From NCBI RefSeq assembly GCF_009725995.1, contig NZ_RCNS01000001.1:1319195-1383194 (forward strand): 64,000 nt of DNA, given 5' to 3'. Below are positions 17,773 to 26,732 of this stretch, in pieces. The position numbers were made by a program, and so were the translations under genes. The stretch is from Zobellia laminariae (lineage in GTDB: Bacteria > Bacteroidota > Bacteroidia > Flavobacteriales > Flavobacteriaceae). The notes under the pieces were generated by a model. It saw nothing but the letters and a program-made list of their open reading frames with translations, searched no databases and was not told the DNA's origin. Each line of letters starts with the position of its first letter. Position 1 is the stretch's first letter.

Positions 17773-18519
17773 TCAAAAGTAGGTTTTCAGTTTTAAAAAA
17801 ATTGCCGAAATCGTATAAAATACAGATTCTAATATAGTCAACCCCTCTACTTCTCTATAAATCTGCCACTCGTATTTTAGTAGTTTAAACTTGTTCGAAG
17901 ATATAGATTCATTACCTATTCGATAACTAGACAAACATTCATTTAACCCAAAACCATCTGCCTTTTTCAATAGCTTTAACCAAAGAGCATAATCTTGACG
18001 TTTACGTATTACTGGCATATATTGTTTTCCAAAATAGTCTACACTATAAATTACAGTTAAGCAACCAATCGGGTTTTTATACAAAGCAGATTTGTAAGTG
18101 ACCAGGGATTTGGCCTTAATAAATTTTGAAAGTGGACTACCTTCTTCATTTATGATATCATAAGAGGTAAACGTGAAATAATGACCTTGGTTTTGCATAA
18201 AAGAGAGTTGCTTGGTCAATTTTTCTGGATACCACGTATCATCACTATCCAAAAAGGCTATAAAATTACCTTTCGCAGCTTCAATAGCTGTATTTCTAGC
18301 GACACCTGCACCGCTATTTTCCCTCAACCGAATTAGTTTTATTCTATCATCTTTGTCCGCATAAGCCCTTATAATTTTAGAACTTTCATCAGTTGAGCAA
18401 TCGTCTACAATTATATGCTCCCATTGCTCATAGGTTTGAGCTAATACAGAATTCATACAGTCATCTAAAAACATCTGGGAATTATGTACAGGAGTGATTA
18501 TTGATACTAGATTATTCAA
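17773..18519 (-). CDS. Glycosyltransferase family 2
   Basis: A 248-aa GT-A glycosyltransferase. The N-terminal VSIITPVHNSQMFLDDCMNSV, the acidic NDP-binding DDCSTDES, and FLDSDDTW (the DxD-type metal site) are intact. It should add one sugar of the repeat unit on the cytoplasmic side of the membrane. The start is a TTG at 18517-18519, directly before the first beta strand; no ATG is available. It is the only clearly intact cytoplasmic glycosyltransferase in the 25-kb polysaccharide locus. Acceptor and donor cannot be told. Confidence 0.88.
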   Translation of the reverse strand: MNNLVSIITPVHNSQMFLDDCMNSVLAQTYEQWEHIIVDDCSTDESSKIIRAYADKDDRIKLIRLRENSGAGVARNTAIEAAKGNFIAFLDSDDTWYPEKLTKQLSFMQNQGHYFTFTSYDIINEEGSPLSKFIKAKSLVTYKSALYKNPIGCLTVIYSVDYFGKQYMPVIRKRQDYALWLKLLKKADGFGLNECLSSYRIGNESISSNKFKLLKYEWQIYREVEGLTILESVFYTISAIFLKLKTYF

Positions 18520-18535
18520 TTTAGTTTTATTTTTT

Positions 18536-19030
18536 TTATATAAACTTTCCTTCTCTTTTCAAAGAATCATACTTCTCCCTATCTCTAAAAGAAAACACCT
18601 TTGCTGGATGACCTCCCGCAATACCTAATTCTTTAATATCACTAACTACGACGCTACCGGCCTGAATTATAGCACCCTCACCAATTGTAACACCTGCTAA
18701 AATAGTCACATTGATTCCTAACCATACATTATCTTTTATAATAACATCTTTTACTATCAAGGTTTTATCATAAGGAATTGCATCACCTGAATGATTATGA
18801 TATGACGTTAATACTTTACATCCAAAACCTGAGTGAAAATTATCTCCGATAACAAAATTGCCCTTACCATATACAATTAAGCCATTAAAATGTACATTCT
18901 TACCTACATGAGTATGTTTGTTCAATCTTGTATAACCGTTAGCTTTTATTGAAGGGCCAAAGTTACCACTTGATTTCTTTGCTATAAACGTAAAAATCAA
19001 AGACCGTATTCTTTTAATTAATTTAATCAT
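18536..19030 (-). CDS. Hexapeptide-repeat acyltransferase (WcaF/CatB-like)
   Basis: A 164-aa left-handed beta-helix acyltransferase. Hexapeptide-like repeats run from about residue 30 to 140 (HVGKNVHF, NFVIGDNFHSG, VIIKDNVWLGINVTILAGVTIGEGAIIQAGSVV), ending in the common GGHPAKV motif. Such enzymes transfer acetyl from acetyl-CoA to a sugar, here probably decorating the polysaccharide. Its ATG overlaps the TAA of the flippase gene by one base (TAATG), showing coupling. The exact sugar is unknown. Confidence 0.85.
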   Translation of the reverse strand: MIKLIKRIRSLIFTFIAKKSSGNFGPSIKANGYTRLNKHTHVGKNVHFNGLIVYGKGNFVIGDNFHSGFGCKVLTSYHNHSGDAIPYDKTLIVKDVIIKDNVWLGINVTILAGVTIGEGAIIQAGSVVVSDIKELGIAGGHPAKVFSFRDREKYDSLKREGKFI

Positions 19031-20298
19031 TATGTATTAATTTTATTTAGTCCCCAAGGCATTTTATAATTCTTATAGCTAAGTATGAATACGCCCAAAA
19101 ACAATACAAAAAATGTAATAGTCGTGGCCTGTGCAGCTCCAAGGATTCCATTTTTCTGTATTAATAAATAATTGAGAATTAAATTCAAAATTGCAGACCC
19201 CAAAGTCATGTATGCTATTAATTTGGTTTTCTTTAAATAGAATAAATAATTGGCAACCATTTTATACATGCCGTTAAACGCATAACCTAATAAAATCCAT
19301 AGGACTACGGCACTTCCCGTGGTAAAGGCGCTGCCAATAAAATACTTATAAATGAATGGTGTTAATAGATAAAACACTAAAACTAAGAAAAGGATCAAAA
19401 GAAAGTAAGCATACGAAATTTTAACAATTCTAACCTTTTCAGCATGGTTATTTTCTTTTAATTTTCCAAAAAAGAAAGGAACCCAAGCTTGATTAAAAGA
19501 ATTTTGTAATAGTGCAATTACCATGCCTATTTGGTATCCTACCGAGTAGATTCCTACTTCGCTAAGCCCTAGCATAAAAAGTATAAAAAAACGATCAGAA
19601 AAACCAATTAAATTACCGCCCAAAGTGTGAAAAACCAAAGGCAAGCTAAAAGACAACGCTTCTTTCCTATACACCTTATCAATACGTAATATGTTTAGAA
19701 ATCCATTTCTATAAAGCAAAAAGCATGCGACCGCACCAAAAAGCAAGGCTACCAAAAACTGAGGTATTAGCCTGCCCTCCCAACCCATTTTAAAGCTTAC
19801 AATGAGAAGAACTGACAAACCTAAGTCCAGTAGTGTTTTAGACACTCTAAAGACTCCAAATTGAACAGTTTTATACGATACCCGCCATAATATTAATAAA
19901 ATTTCACTGACCTGTGAAAAAAGAACATAACAAATACTTACAATTATTATAAAAGGGGGGAAACTATATGATTTGATAAAATCTTGCGCTATGTAAGTAA
20001 TAAAAATAGAAATTAGTATAAAAATCATACCTGATCCAAAAAGCACTAAGAAAACAGTAGTAACAAATTTTGGCAAATCAACATCCTCAAAATAATAACG
20101 GCTTATAGACTGTACCACACTTAGACCAACAATAGGTGTAGCAATCAACGATATATTAAAAAAGATATCAATTATAGCATAATCATCCGGGCTAAGGTAA
20201 GTTGTTAAAATAGGTAGCAAAAGAAACGGTATTGCAGAATTAACAACATTGAAAAGCGTGAAAAAAGAAATATTTTTAAATAATTTTTTATTATCCAT
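19030..20298 (-). CDS. Wzx-type polysaccharide flippase
   Basis: A 422-aa integral membrane protein with about 12 hydrophobic segments, of the MOP/Wzx family that flips lipid-linked repeat units to the periplasm. The N-terminal FKNISFFTLFNVVNSAIPFLLLPILTTYLSPDDYA pattern is typical of this family. It lies between the broken glycosyltransferase and the acyltransferase, overlapping the latter by one base. Together with the Wzy-like and Wzz-like proteins it indicates a Wzx/Wzy-dependent export route. Confidence 0.9.
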   Translation of the reverse strand: MDNKKLFKNISFFTLFNVVNSAIPFLLLPILTTYLSPDDYAIIDIFFNISLIATPIVGLSVVQSISRYYFEDVDLPKFVTTVFLVLFGSGMIFILISIFITYIAQDFIKSYSFPPFIIIVSICYVLFSQVSEILLILWRVSYKTVQFGVFRVSKTLLDLGLSVLLIVSFKMGWEGRLIPQFLVALLFGAVACFLLYRNGFLNILRIDKVYRKEALSFSLPLVFHTLGGNLIGFSDRFFILFMLGLSEVGIYSVGYQIGMVIALLQNSFNQAWVPFFFGKLKENNHAEKVRIVKISYAYFLLILFLVLVFYLLTPFIYKYFIGSAFTTGSAVVLWILLGYAFNGMYKMVANYLFYLKKTKLIAYMTLGSAILNLILNYLLIQKNGILGAAQATTITFFVLFLGVFILSYKNYKMPWGLNKINT

Positions 20299-20302
20299 TC
20301 TT

Positions 20303-21699
20303 TTACTTCCTTAATATCTTTTGCTCAATAACGTCATTTAAATTACTAATAAAACCACTCTGGATAAAGTCTCCTGATTTTTGTACAATTTTTTCTTTGT
20401 TGTAAAACTGATGCTCCTTTATAATACGCTCAAATTCACGAATACCGTTTACGAATACCGTATGTCCTGAATCATTAAGTACATTGCCATAATAGTTCGA
20501 AGCCCAATTCTTATAATCGTATAAAATATTAGGCACTCCAAAACATAATGCTTCTATGGCACATGTAGAATTAATGGTCATATGAAAATCAGCTATCTTT
20601 AAGCACTCGTATATATTCAACTTTTGTTCAACTATTACATTTACGGGAAACTTAAATTCTTTATATGATTTGCGCGGATCTCTCGGTGCCAACAAAAACA
20701 ATATAGATTTGTCTCTTGAAGCTATATCATTCAAAAATTCGAACATAAATTTTTCAAACGGATCTTGTAAACTTAATACAATGATTTTTTCAAAATGGTT
20801 TTTATTGGGTAGATGTTTGGAATCGTTCATTGGAGAATTGATAAACTCTTCTAAAAAATAATACCCAATAGGAATAACATTAGAGGGTTCAATAAAAAAA
20901 TTATTGGTGCCGAAAATTTTAGATTCATTAGGCCCATAAGTTAACAAATAGTCTGGGTAGAAATTGTTTCCAAAATCTTTGAATACGTTATAAGCATAGT
21001 GCAACTCATTAATTACGCCATGCTGTAACTCTACAACAGGAATATTTTTTTCCTTTAACGCTCTTATGTATCCCATTGAGGATGCACAATAAACAAAAAA
21101 AACAACTTTTGGTGTTGCGACCTTAAGCATTAATTTCATAAATAAATACTGCGCCCTATGATTTCTTAATACAGCCTTATAGTCTAGAGAAATACCTGCT
21201 TCCTTCAGTATCTTGATGAGTATTTCTTCATTTTTGACTTTAACATTTCTCCTTAAAAAAAGACCAATTAGTTTTGTGCACGGAAAAAAAAACAGTCTGA
21301 CTTAAAATATTCCCGTTTTTAAGATCATCTTTTTATAATGCCGACCAAGAGGATATGGATTTTCAATAACCAAGGTTCTCATTTCATGTTCAGCAATAGG
21401 TTCCATAACACGATCTACGTATCCCTCCTGTATTTTTTTCTCCTGTCAGAATTAGAAAAAACCCAAAATTTGTATCGCTTAATTCTTAGAATCTCCTTCA
21501 AACCATAAAATAAAGTTCCCAGCAATTTAATTACTAAGTTCTTATTTATTTTTAATGTTCTAGAGGTTAACCCACTCTTCTTCCTCAGCTCCTCGTTTAT
21601 TTTGAATCTTAAAATAGGCCAAGCACAATCACCATCCAAGATAATTGATTCAGTGTGGTAAGACAATTCAATTTCTTTTAAACCCATACAATTAGACAT
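20303..21699 (-). pseudogene. Broken glycosyltransferase/CDP-glycerol-transferase-like gene
   Basis: A gene of about 465 codons cut into pieces. The first part starts at the ATG at 21699 (overlapping the Wzy stop by 8 bases) and runs to a TAG at 21415; its frame is lost at an A7 run (21433-21439), where one more A restores the continuation KKIQEGYVDRVMEPI. That frame then meets a TAA at 21302-21304, and the gene resumes as TKLIGLFLRRNVKVKNEEIL and runs open to 20303. A missing A at 21316-21320 plus an extra T at 21284-21292 would also bridge the stop, giving LKNGNILSQTVFF. The C-terminal part (20303-21139, 278 aa) has a GT-B-like look (VVELQHGVIN, MTINSTCAIEALCFGVPNI), reminiscent of CDP-glycerol/capsule transferases. 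Either a true pseudogene or homopolymer sequencing errors. Confidence 0.75.
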
Positions 21700-22972
21700 A
21701 TTCTGTATTTTTTTGAGAATTTTGACAAACAAGAAATAAGATAAAAAATGCACAGAAAAACACTGCACCCCTTTCTCTTTGTAAAATACTTTCGAATAAA
21801 AAATTAAGTCCCATAAAAACAATGAAAAAAAAGAAAACTTGGTCTTTATTTTTAAACGCCCTAACAAGCCCTAAAAATAGAGCTAATAGAAACGGTATGA
21901 GTACTAAAAACCCATTTGAAACCAAAAAGTTTAGATATTGATTATGGCTATTTTTATTTCTCAAACCCTCACAATTAGAAAAACTGAACAAATCAATACA
22001 ATTCTCATTTAGAGTCCTAACAACACTACCCGTACCGTATCCATAAAAAGGAGTGTTTTTTGAAACCTGAATAGACAATTTCCACAAGCCAAAGCGTATT
22101 GAACTAGATTCGTTAGTTTGTTCTTGTTTCATCCAAACCTTATCAAAAGAATTCACAAGCTGCACAGACCGTTGGTACAGTAAAGGATTTATAAAGAACA
22201 TAAATGTGGCTCCTAGAATAAGAGTACCTAAAAGAGAAATCGTATACTTATTTGGTTTCCTAATAAGACTGTAGATAAAATACGCACAACTAGCTATAAG
22301 AAATGAAAATATACCTGCCTTACTAGAAGTAAATATAAAAGTTACAAATAGAAAGGCTATCGAAGTCCATTTTATAATTAAACCATACTTTCTATCATTA
22401 TGATAGTAGCTTAATAAATAGAACAAGGATAAACCAATATAAATAGAAAAATAAGTAGGATGCAAATCTAAAAAAGCAGAAAATTCAACATAAAAAAATA
22501 TACTAATTCGTCTTGAAAACTCATCCAAAACATAATTATCGCCTGTTTCAAAATAGCGATAAAACGAATTACCAAAACATAATAAAGAAGTAAGGACTAC
22601 TCCAAGAATAAAACTAAGCAAGTAATGTTCCTTTTGTTCTCTTAAAAAGTTTTTTCCTCCAAGAAATAAAGGAAAGATTAGTAAGCTTAACTGTGTTTGA
22701 ACTTTAGAAAAACCTGAAGTAATATCAGATGAATAACTAAGACCAATAACCAAAATAAAATATACTAGTATCAATAGAAAAACAGGTTTTCGGAACCATA
22801 TATTTCTAAAATATTTACGCTCAAAAGTAAGCAGTGATACTAGAGAGTAAACAATAATTAAAACTGTTGTTAATTTTGGAGAAAGCGGAATTGTAAAAAA
22901 AAGTGCTAATAAAATATATTGCTCTGATTTTCTTAAAATTGAATGGTAATCTTTAACTATTGCTTTTATCAT
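21692..22972 (-). CDS. O-antigen polymerase/ligase family protein (Wzy_C), first copy
   Basis: A 426-aa integral membrane protein with about 11-12 hydrophobic segments. The large periplasmic loop carries the Wzy_C landmarks RFGLWKLSIQVSKNTPFYGYGTGS and NSHNQYLNFLVSNGFLVLIPFL, the His/Arg pattern of WaaL ligases and Wzy polymerases. It should either polymerise repeat units or attach the polymer to lipid A core. It overlaps the preceding family member by 20 bases. Sequence alone does not separate ligase from polymerase. Confidence 0.85.
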   Translation of the reverse strand: MIKAIVKDYHSILRKSEQYILLALFFTIPLSPKLTTVLIIVYSLVSLLTFERKYFRNIWFRKPVFLLILVYFILVIGLSYSSDITSGFSKVQTQLSLLIFPLFLGGKNFLREQKEHYLLSFILGVVLTSLLCFGNSFYRYFETGDNYVLDEFSRRISIFFYVEFSAFLDLHPTYFSIYIGLSLFYLLSYYHNDRKYGLIIKWTSIAFLFVTFIFTSSKAGIFSFLIASCAYFIYSLIRKPNKYTISLLGTLILGATFMFFINPLLYQRSVQLVNSFDKVWMKQEQTNESSSIRFGLWKLSIQVSKNTPFYGYGTGSVVRTLNENCIDLFSFSNCEGLRNKNSHNQYLNFLVSNGFLVLIPFLLALFLGLVRAFKNKDQVFFFFIVFMGLNFLFESILQRERGAVFFCAFFILFLVCQNSQKNTEYV

Positions 22973-24170
22973 TATTCTTAAAAAAATCTACGGCATAAAA
23001 CAATATAAAAAGGTAAAAATAATTAGACCACGCTCCGGACAACAAAGTTATTGAAACCACACAACTAAAAAAGAACAACCAAATTAAATTTGGCGAATAC
23101 AAAGTATTGCGAATTGTAGACTTAATATCAAGCATAAAAAAACCAAGCATCCCCAATCCGAATAAACCCATTTCCGTTATGAGCTGTAGCGTGAAATTAT
23201 GCATACTATATGCTGCCCACTTTTCTTGACCAGGTACAATTAATTCTTGAATCATCAGTAGAGAATTACCGGGGCCTATGCCAATCATATAAGAGTTGAA
23301 GAACTCATATATCCCCGTGATTACAGCATTGGATCTAGAATTAAAAGTCCCAATATGCACAAGAGGAGTGCCTGTGAATAAACCGCTTACCAGTCTCGAA
23401 ATAAAATACTCAATAGTATATTTTCCCTGAATAGTATACTCGCGAGTAAAAAACAATACCATGACTCCAATAAAGCCAATTAAACAGAAGCCAATATAAC
23501 GCATTCTAAACAGCCTGAACTTCATAATGAGGTATCCTCCAAAAAAAACAATAAGCGATAATATTGCTAATTTTGCATCATTGTAGGCTATCAAATATAT
23601 AGACAGAAGTATCCAAATATATTTAAAATAAGAGCTTTGCTTTAGAAAGAATAGTGGTGTGAAAATAGCAAGAATAGCCGAGTATTCATTTTCATTCCAA
23701 AAAAAGAGATTAATAGCCGGAAATCTATTTTGAGTATTAAAATATACCCCTCCAATAAAGTACTGTAGTAAGCCTAATACAATTAATGTTCTATATAAAA
23801 TAGACAAGAAAATGTACACGCTTTCCTTGTTACAACGTTTTATAATTTCTTTATAATAAGAATAAAAGAAGAAAATAGTAATGTAATAGAAATTATAAGC
23901 CCAATTGATTTCATGAAACCTAGAGCCATATGAAGCAATCAAAGAATATAAAAAAAAACCAATAATTATTAATGATAATTTTATACCTCGTTTAGTATTT
24001 ACAACAAATAGCCATAAAAACAAAAAAGGTAGGAATACCCTAAAAAGTGTTATCTTACTTTCCATAGAGGGTCTTAATATAGTACTGAGACCAGCTATCA
24101 AAATTATTCCTAAATGAACAAGCGTTTCTAGCTTTCTGGCACTTATTTTTTTTCTAAACTTTAATTGCAC
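22953..24170 (-). CDS. O-antigen polymerase/ligase family protein, second copy
   Basis: A 405-aa membrane protein with about 11 hydrophobic segments and a periplasmic loop containing GIGPGNSLLMIQELI and SMHNFTLQLITEMGLFGLGMLGF, again the O-antigen ligase/polymerase pattern. The start seems to be GTG at 24168-24170, since the nearby ATG is out of frame. Two such proteins side by side may divide the polymerase and ligase roles, or act on different polymers. It follows pseI by 14 bp. Confidence 0.82.
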   Translation of the reverse strand: MQLKFRKKISARKLETLVHLGIILIAGLSTILRPSMESKITLFRVFLPFLFLWLFVVNTKRGIKLSLIIIGFFLYSLIASYGSRFHEINWAYNFYYITIFFFYSYYKEIIKRCNKESVYIFLSILYRTLIVLGLLQYFIGGVYFNTQNRFPAINLFFWNENEYSAILAIFTPLFFLKQSSYFKYIWILLSIYLIAYNDAKLAILSLIVFFGGYLIMKFRLFRMRYIGFCLIGFIGVMVLFFTREYTIQGKYTIEYFISRLVSGLFTGTPLVHIGTFNSRSNAVITGIYEFFNSYMIGIGPGNSLLMIQELIVPGQEKWAAYSMHNFTLQLITEMGLFGLGMLGFFMLDIKSTIRNTLYSPNLIWLFFFSCVVSITLLSGAWSNYFYLFILFYAVDFFKNNDKSNS

Positions 24171-24184
24171 ATATATGGTATTAG

Positions 24185-25201
24185 TTATTCGATATGCTTA
24201 TCCTCTAAAGGTGTTCCTTTCTTCAAGTTTCCTATAAATTTTTTACCAAGTATTTCATGAAAATGTTTAGGATGCATACCCATGCCCGGTCTAACAGACC
24301 TAACATTATCTTCTGTAATTATATCTCCTTTAACAACATCTTCTGTAATAAAAAGAGATCTTGAAAAATACCTACTTTTCTTTTTCTTTTCCGTTAGGTC
24401 GTAATCTACTTTCCCCATCATTTTTTCGGCCATTCTTACAGCCTCAACCATTTTTTTGAATTCCATTTCATCAAGCGAAAAATGTGCATCAGCACCCCCT
24501 ATTGATTTGTTTAAAACAAAATGCTTTTCTATTACTTTTGCCCCCAAAGATACAGCCACTACAGGAGCTTCTATGCCTAATGTATGATCAGAAAGCCCTG
24601 AGTTAACCTTAAATCTTTTTATTATGTCTGGTATTGTAATTAGATTTGCGTCTTCCGGATCTGCCGGATATGCAGAAGTACATTTTAGAATGGTAATATC
24701 ATTATTACCTTCCCTTTTACAGGCTTCTATCGCTAATTCTATATCTTCTAATGTAGCTATCCCTGTTGATATAATCATAGGTTTTCCTTTGGAAGCCACA
24801 TATTCAATCAATGGAATATCTGTTATTTCAAAAGATGCAATTTTATAGATAGGAGCGTCCAATTTTTCTAGAAAGTCTACAGCCGTTCTATCAAAAGGAG
24901 ATGAAAAACATATTAATCCTTCTTCCTTTGCAACCGCAAATAGCTCTTCGTGCCATTCCCAAGGAAGTGAAGCTCCCTTATAAAGGTCATAAAAGTATTG
25001 CCCATCCCAGGCTGTGCCTTGATTAATTTTGAAATTATCGTTCCTAACGTTCAATGTTATAGTGTCCGCCGTGTAGGTTTGTAATTTTATGGCATCAGCA
25101 CCAGCTCGTTTTGCCGCTCTAACCGTCTCTTTGGCAATACCTAAATCGCCCCCGTGGTTAGCTGACAATTCGGCGATAATAAAACAATTTTCAAATTCCA
25201 T
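24185..25201 (-). CDS. pseI: Pseudaminic acid synthase
   Basis: A 338-aa enzyme of the NeuB/PseI family that condenses 2,4-diacetamido-2,4,6-trideoxy-altrose with phosphoenolpyruvate to form pseudaminic acid. It has the N-terminal TIM-barrel landmarks IAELSANHGGDLGIAKE, KLQTYTADTIT and CTSAYPADPED, the metal-binding VIEKHFVLNKSIGGADAHFSL, and a C-terminal SAF (antifreeze-like) domain from about 285. The run of neighbours (pseB, C, F, G) supports PseI over sialic or legionaminic acid synthase. It overlaps the GNAT frame by 11 bases. Confidence 0.92.
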   Translation of the reverse strand: MEFENCFIIAELSANHGGDLGIAKETVRAAKRAGADAIKLQTYTADTITLNVRNDNFKINQGTAWDGQYFYDLYKGASLPWEWHEELFAVAKEEGLICFSSPFDRTAVDFLEKLDAPIYKIASFEITDIPLIEYVASKGKPMIISTGIATLEDIELAIEACKREGNNDITILKCTSAYPADPEDANLITIPDIIKRFKVNSGLSDHTLGIEAPVVAVSLGAKVIEKHFVLNKSIGGADAHFSLDEMEFKKMVEAVRMAEKMMGKVDYDLTEKKKKSRYFSRSLFITEDVVKGDIITEDNVRSVRPGMGMHPKHFHEILGKKFIGNLKKGTPLEDKHIE

Positions 25202-25592
25202 GATTAGCGTCTAATTTGTAAACAAAACTTATTTCATTCATGATTAATTTCTCTTCAACTAAATAGTAACCTGCTTTTTCAAATGCTTTAACTGAAGCGG
25301 TATTTTTCTTCTTAATATAAGCAAATATAGGTTTGTCATAATTAGAAAAATAAAGTTCCGCAGATTTGAGCAAAAAATCAGTAGCTAGTCCTTGCCCTCT
25401 AAATTCTTTTTGAATAGAAACACCTACAATACTAATTTGATTTTCTACTTCATACCGTACTACACCAGCGGGAATATCATTGACCTCAGCAATTAAAAAT
25501 AAACTGTTTTTATCAACCATTTTCTTTTCAAACCAAGCGCTATGGCCGGTAAATGAGATTTGTTCAGAATTAAAAGAATTTTTTCTAACCAA
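25191..25592 (-). CDS. GNAT N-acetyltransferase domain (PseH-like), shifted C-terminal part of PseG
   Basis: A GNAT acetyltransferase domain (acetyl-CoA loop VSIQKEFRGQGLATDFL) expected to N-acetylate C4 of the altrosamine intermediate, the PseH step. The TTG at 25592 is probably not the real start: the frame continues upstream to about 25703 and encodes ISFREAVRTDLELTYEWSND, the missing first strand and the W-x-N-D pattern typical of PseH-like GNATs. That upstream part joins the pseG gene if one nucleotide is skipped at the TTTTTTGA junction, giving a 490-aa PseG-GNAT fusion. It may therefore be expressed only by recoding, or the split is a sequencing error. Confidence 0.75.
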   Translation of the reverse strand: MVRKNSFNSEQISFTGHSAWFEKKMVDKNSLFLIAEVNDIPAGVVRYEVENQISIVGVSIQKEFRGQGLATDFLLKSAELYFSNYDKPIFAYIKKKNTASVKAFEKAGYYLVEEKLIMNEISFVYKLDANHGI

Positions 25593-25701
25593 TTCATCAT
25601 TTGACCATTCGTAAGTTAATTCTAAGTCTGTTCTAACTGCCTCTCTAAAAGAAATGTTTAAAGAATTAATTAACCCTAAAATCCTTATATCACTTTTACC
25701 A

Positions 25702-25716
25702 TCAAAAAATTTTTTG
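25702..25716 (-). other. Frameshift junction, candidate +1 recoding site (UUU UGA)
   Basis: In the mRNA sense the sequence is C-A6-T6-GAT. The PseG frame reads CAA AAA ATT TTT TGA; slipping +1 on the last Phe codon gives TTT GAT and continues as FDGKSDIRILG into the GNAT domain. UUU UGA closely resembles the CUU UGA shift site of release factor 2 genes. No strong Shine-Dalgarno-like stimulator is seen just upstream, which argues for caution. A simple indel in the A6T6 run is the plain alternative. Confidence 0.4.
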
Positions 25717-26664
25717 ATTTTGTATAGACTCTAATAGATTTGGTTCACTAAGTAACCCATTCAACTTATCTTCAAAATCCCTAATGGTATATTTTGTAAA
25801 ATCTCCTGCCTTATATAATACGTTTTTAGAACTCATACTATTATAAATTCCTTCTTGATTCTTTACATAATACCCACCAAGAATCGGCATTTTAATAGCA
25901 CACAATTCATAAAATATTGTGCTTGTTGGTGCAACGGCAAAGTTACAAAGATTCATTACAGCAACTAGGTCAGTTTCGGATAGACCGTTATAAAGGTTGA
26001 GTTTTTTGGAATGCTTTTCTTTGAAATCATAAATTTCCTGTTTATCATAGGCCCCTCCTAAAACAATGTGTATTTCTCTAATCTGATCTATATTAACTGC
26101 TGCTATGGCTACTTTTAAGGACAAATCATATTTATCCGCTCCGCCAAAACAAACAAACAAGGAGTCTAGGGTACCAGCTTTTATACTTTTTTTTGCTTGG
26201 GTCAAAAAGCTTTGCCGTAATAGAGCGTATTTCGTACCAAGACCAAATTTTGTATAAGTTTCACTTAGAAAAGCTTCTGCTTCTATATCAGGCGCATGAT
26301 TAATTACTATATCGGCATACATGTGGGATTCAACTAAATCATCAATATATACTAGTTTAAATTCTAATTGTTTTATCTGTCTTTGGTAAGAACTATTAAA
26401 CTGATAACCATCTGCTATCATTACATATGTAGATGCATCAAAATTTTCAGCCAACCACTCTGCTTCATTACTAATTGAAACATTATTAGGAATTAGGCTT
26501 ACATTAAAATTTGATGGAATTGCCTCCACCGTAGAGTCGTTTCTAGTTACAAAAACAAACGTATAATGGTCTTTAAGCATATCTACGACAGCAAATAAAC
26601 GGTATAAATGACCTAGTCCCGTTATAGAATTTCCATCTGCCCTAAAAAGGATTTTTCTTATCAT
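25702..26664 (-). CDS. pseG: UDP-2,4-diacetamido-2,4,6-trideoxy-beta-L-altropyranose hydrolase
   Basis: A 320-aa nucleotide-sugar hydrolase that removes UDP from the pseudaminic acid precursor. It has a GT-B-like fold: the N-terminal FRADGNSITGLGHLYR matches the RxDxxxxxGxGHxxR signature with the catalytic His, and VCFGGADKYDLSLK and APTSTIFYELCAIKMPIL form the UDP site. The frame stops at a TGA within a TTTTTTGA run. The downstream frame supplies a GNAT domain, so the gene was probably built as a 490-aa PseG-GNAT fusion (see the 25191 entry). It stands 68 bp after pseF. Confidence 0.88.
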   Translation of the reverse strand: MIRKILFRADGNSITGLGHLYRLFAVVDMLKDHYTFVFVTRNDSTVEAIPSNFNVSLIPNNVSISNEAEWLAENFDASTYVMIADGYQFNSSYQRQIKQLEFKLVYIDDLVESHMYADIVINHAPDIEAEAFLSETYTKFGLGTKYALLRQSFLTQAKKSIKAGTLDSLFVCFGGADKYDLSLKVAIAAVNIDQIREIHIVLGGAYDKQEIYDFKEKHSKKLNLYNGLSETDLVAVMNLCNFAVAPTSTIFYELCAIKMPILGGYYVKNQEGIYNSMSSKNVLYKAGDFTKYTIRDFEDKLNGLLSEPNLLESIQNQKIF

Positions 26665-26732
26665 TCTTTTTTTTATAAGCGAAGTTTATAAAGCAGATAA
26701 TGAAAGTTAACAAGCTCTACTTCTATAGCTTG

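Noticed and set aside
25191..25592. The GNAT domain as a separate gene starting at TTG 25592
   Set aside because: This start removes the first conserved beta strand, which is encoded in the same frame upstream; a fusion to pseG explains the sequence better.
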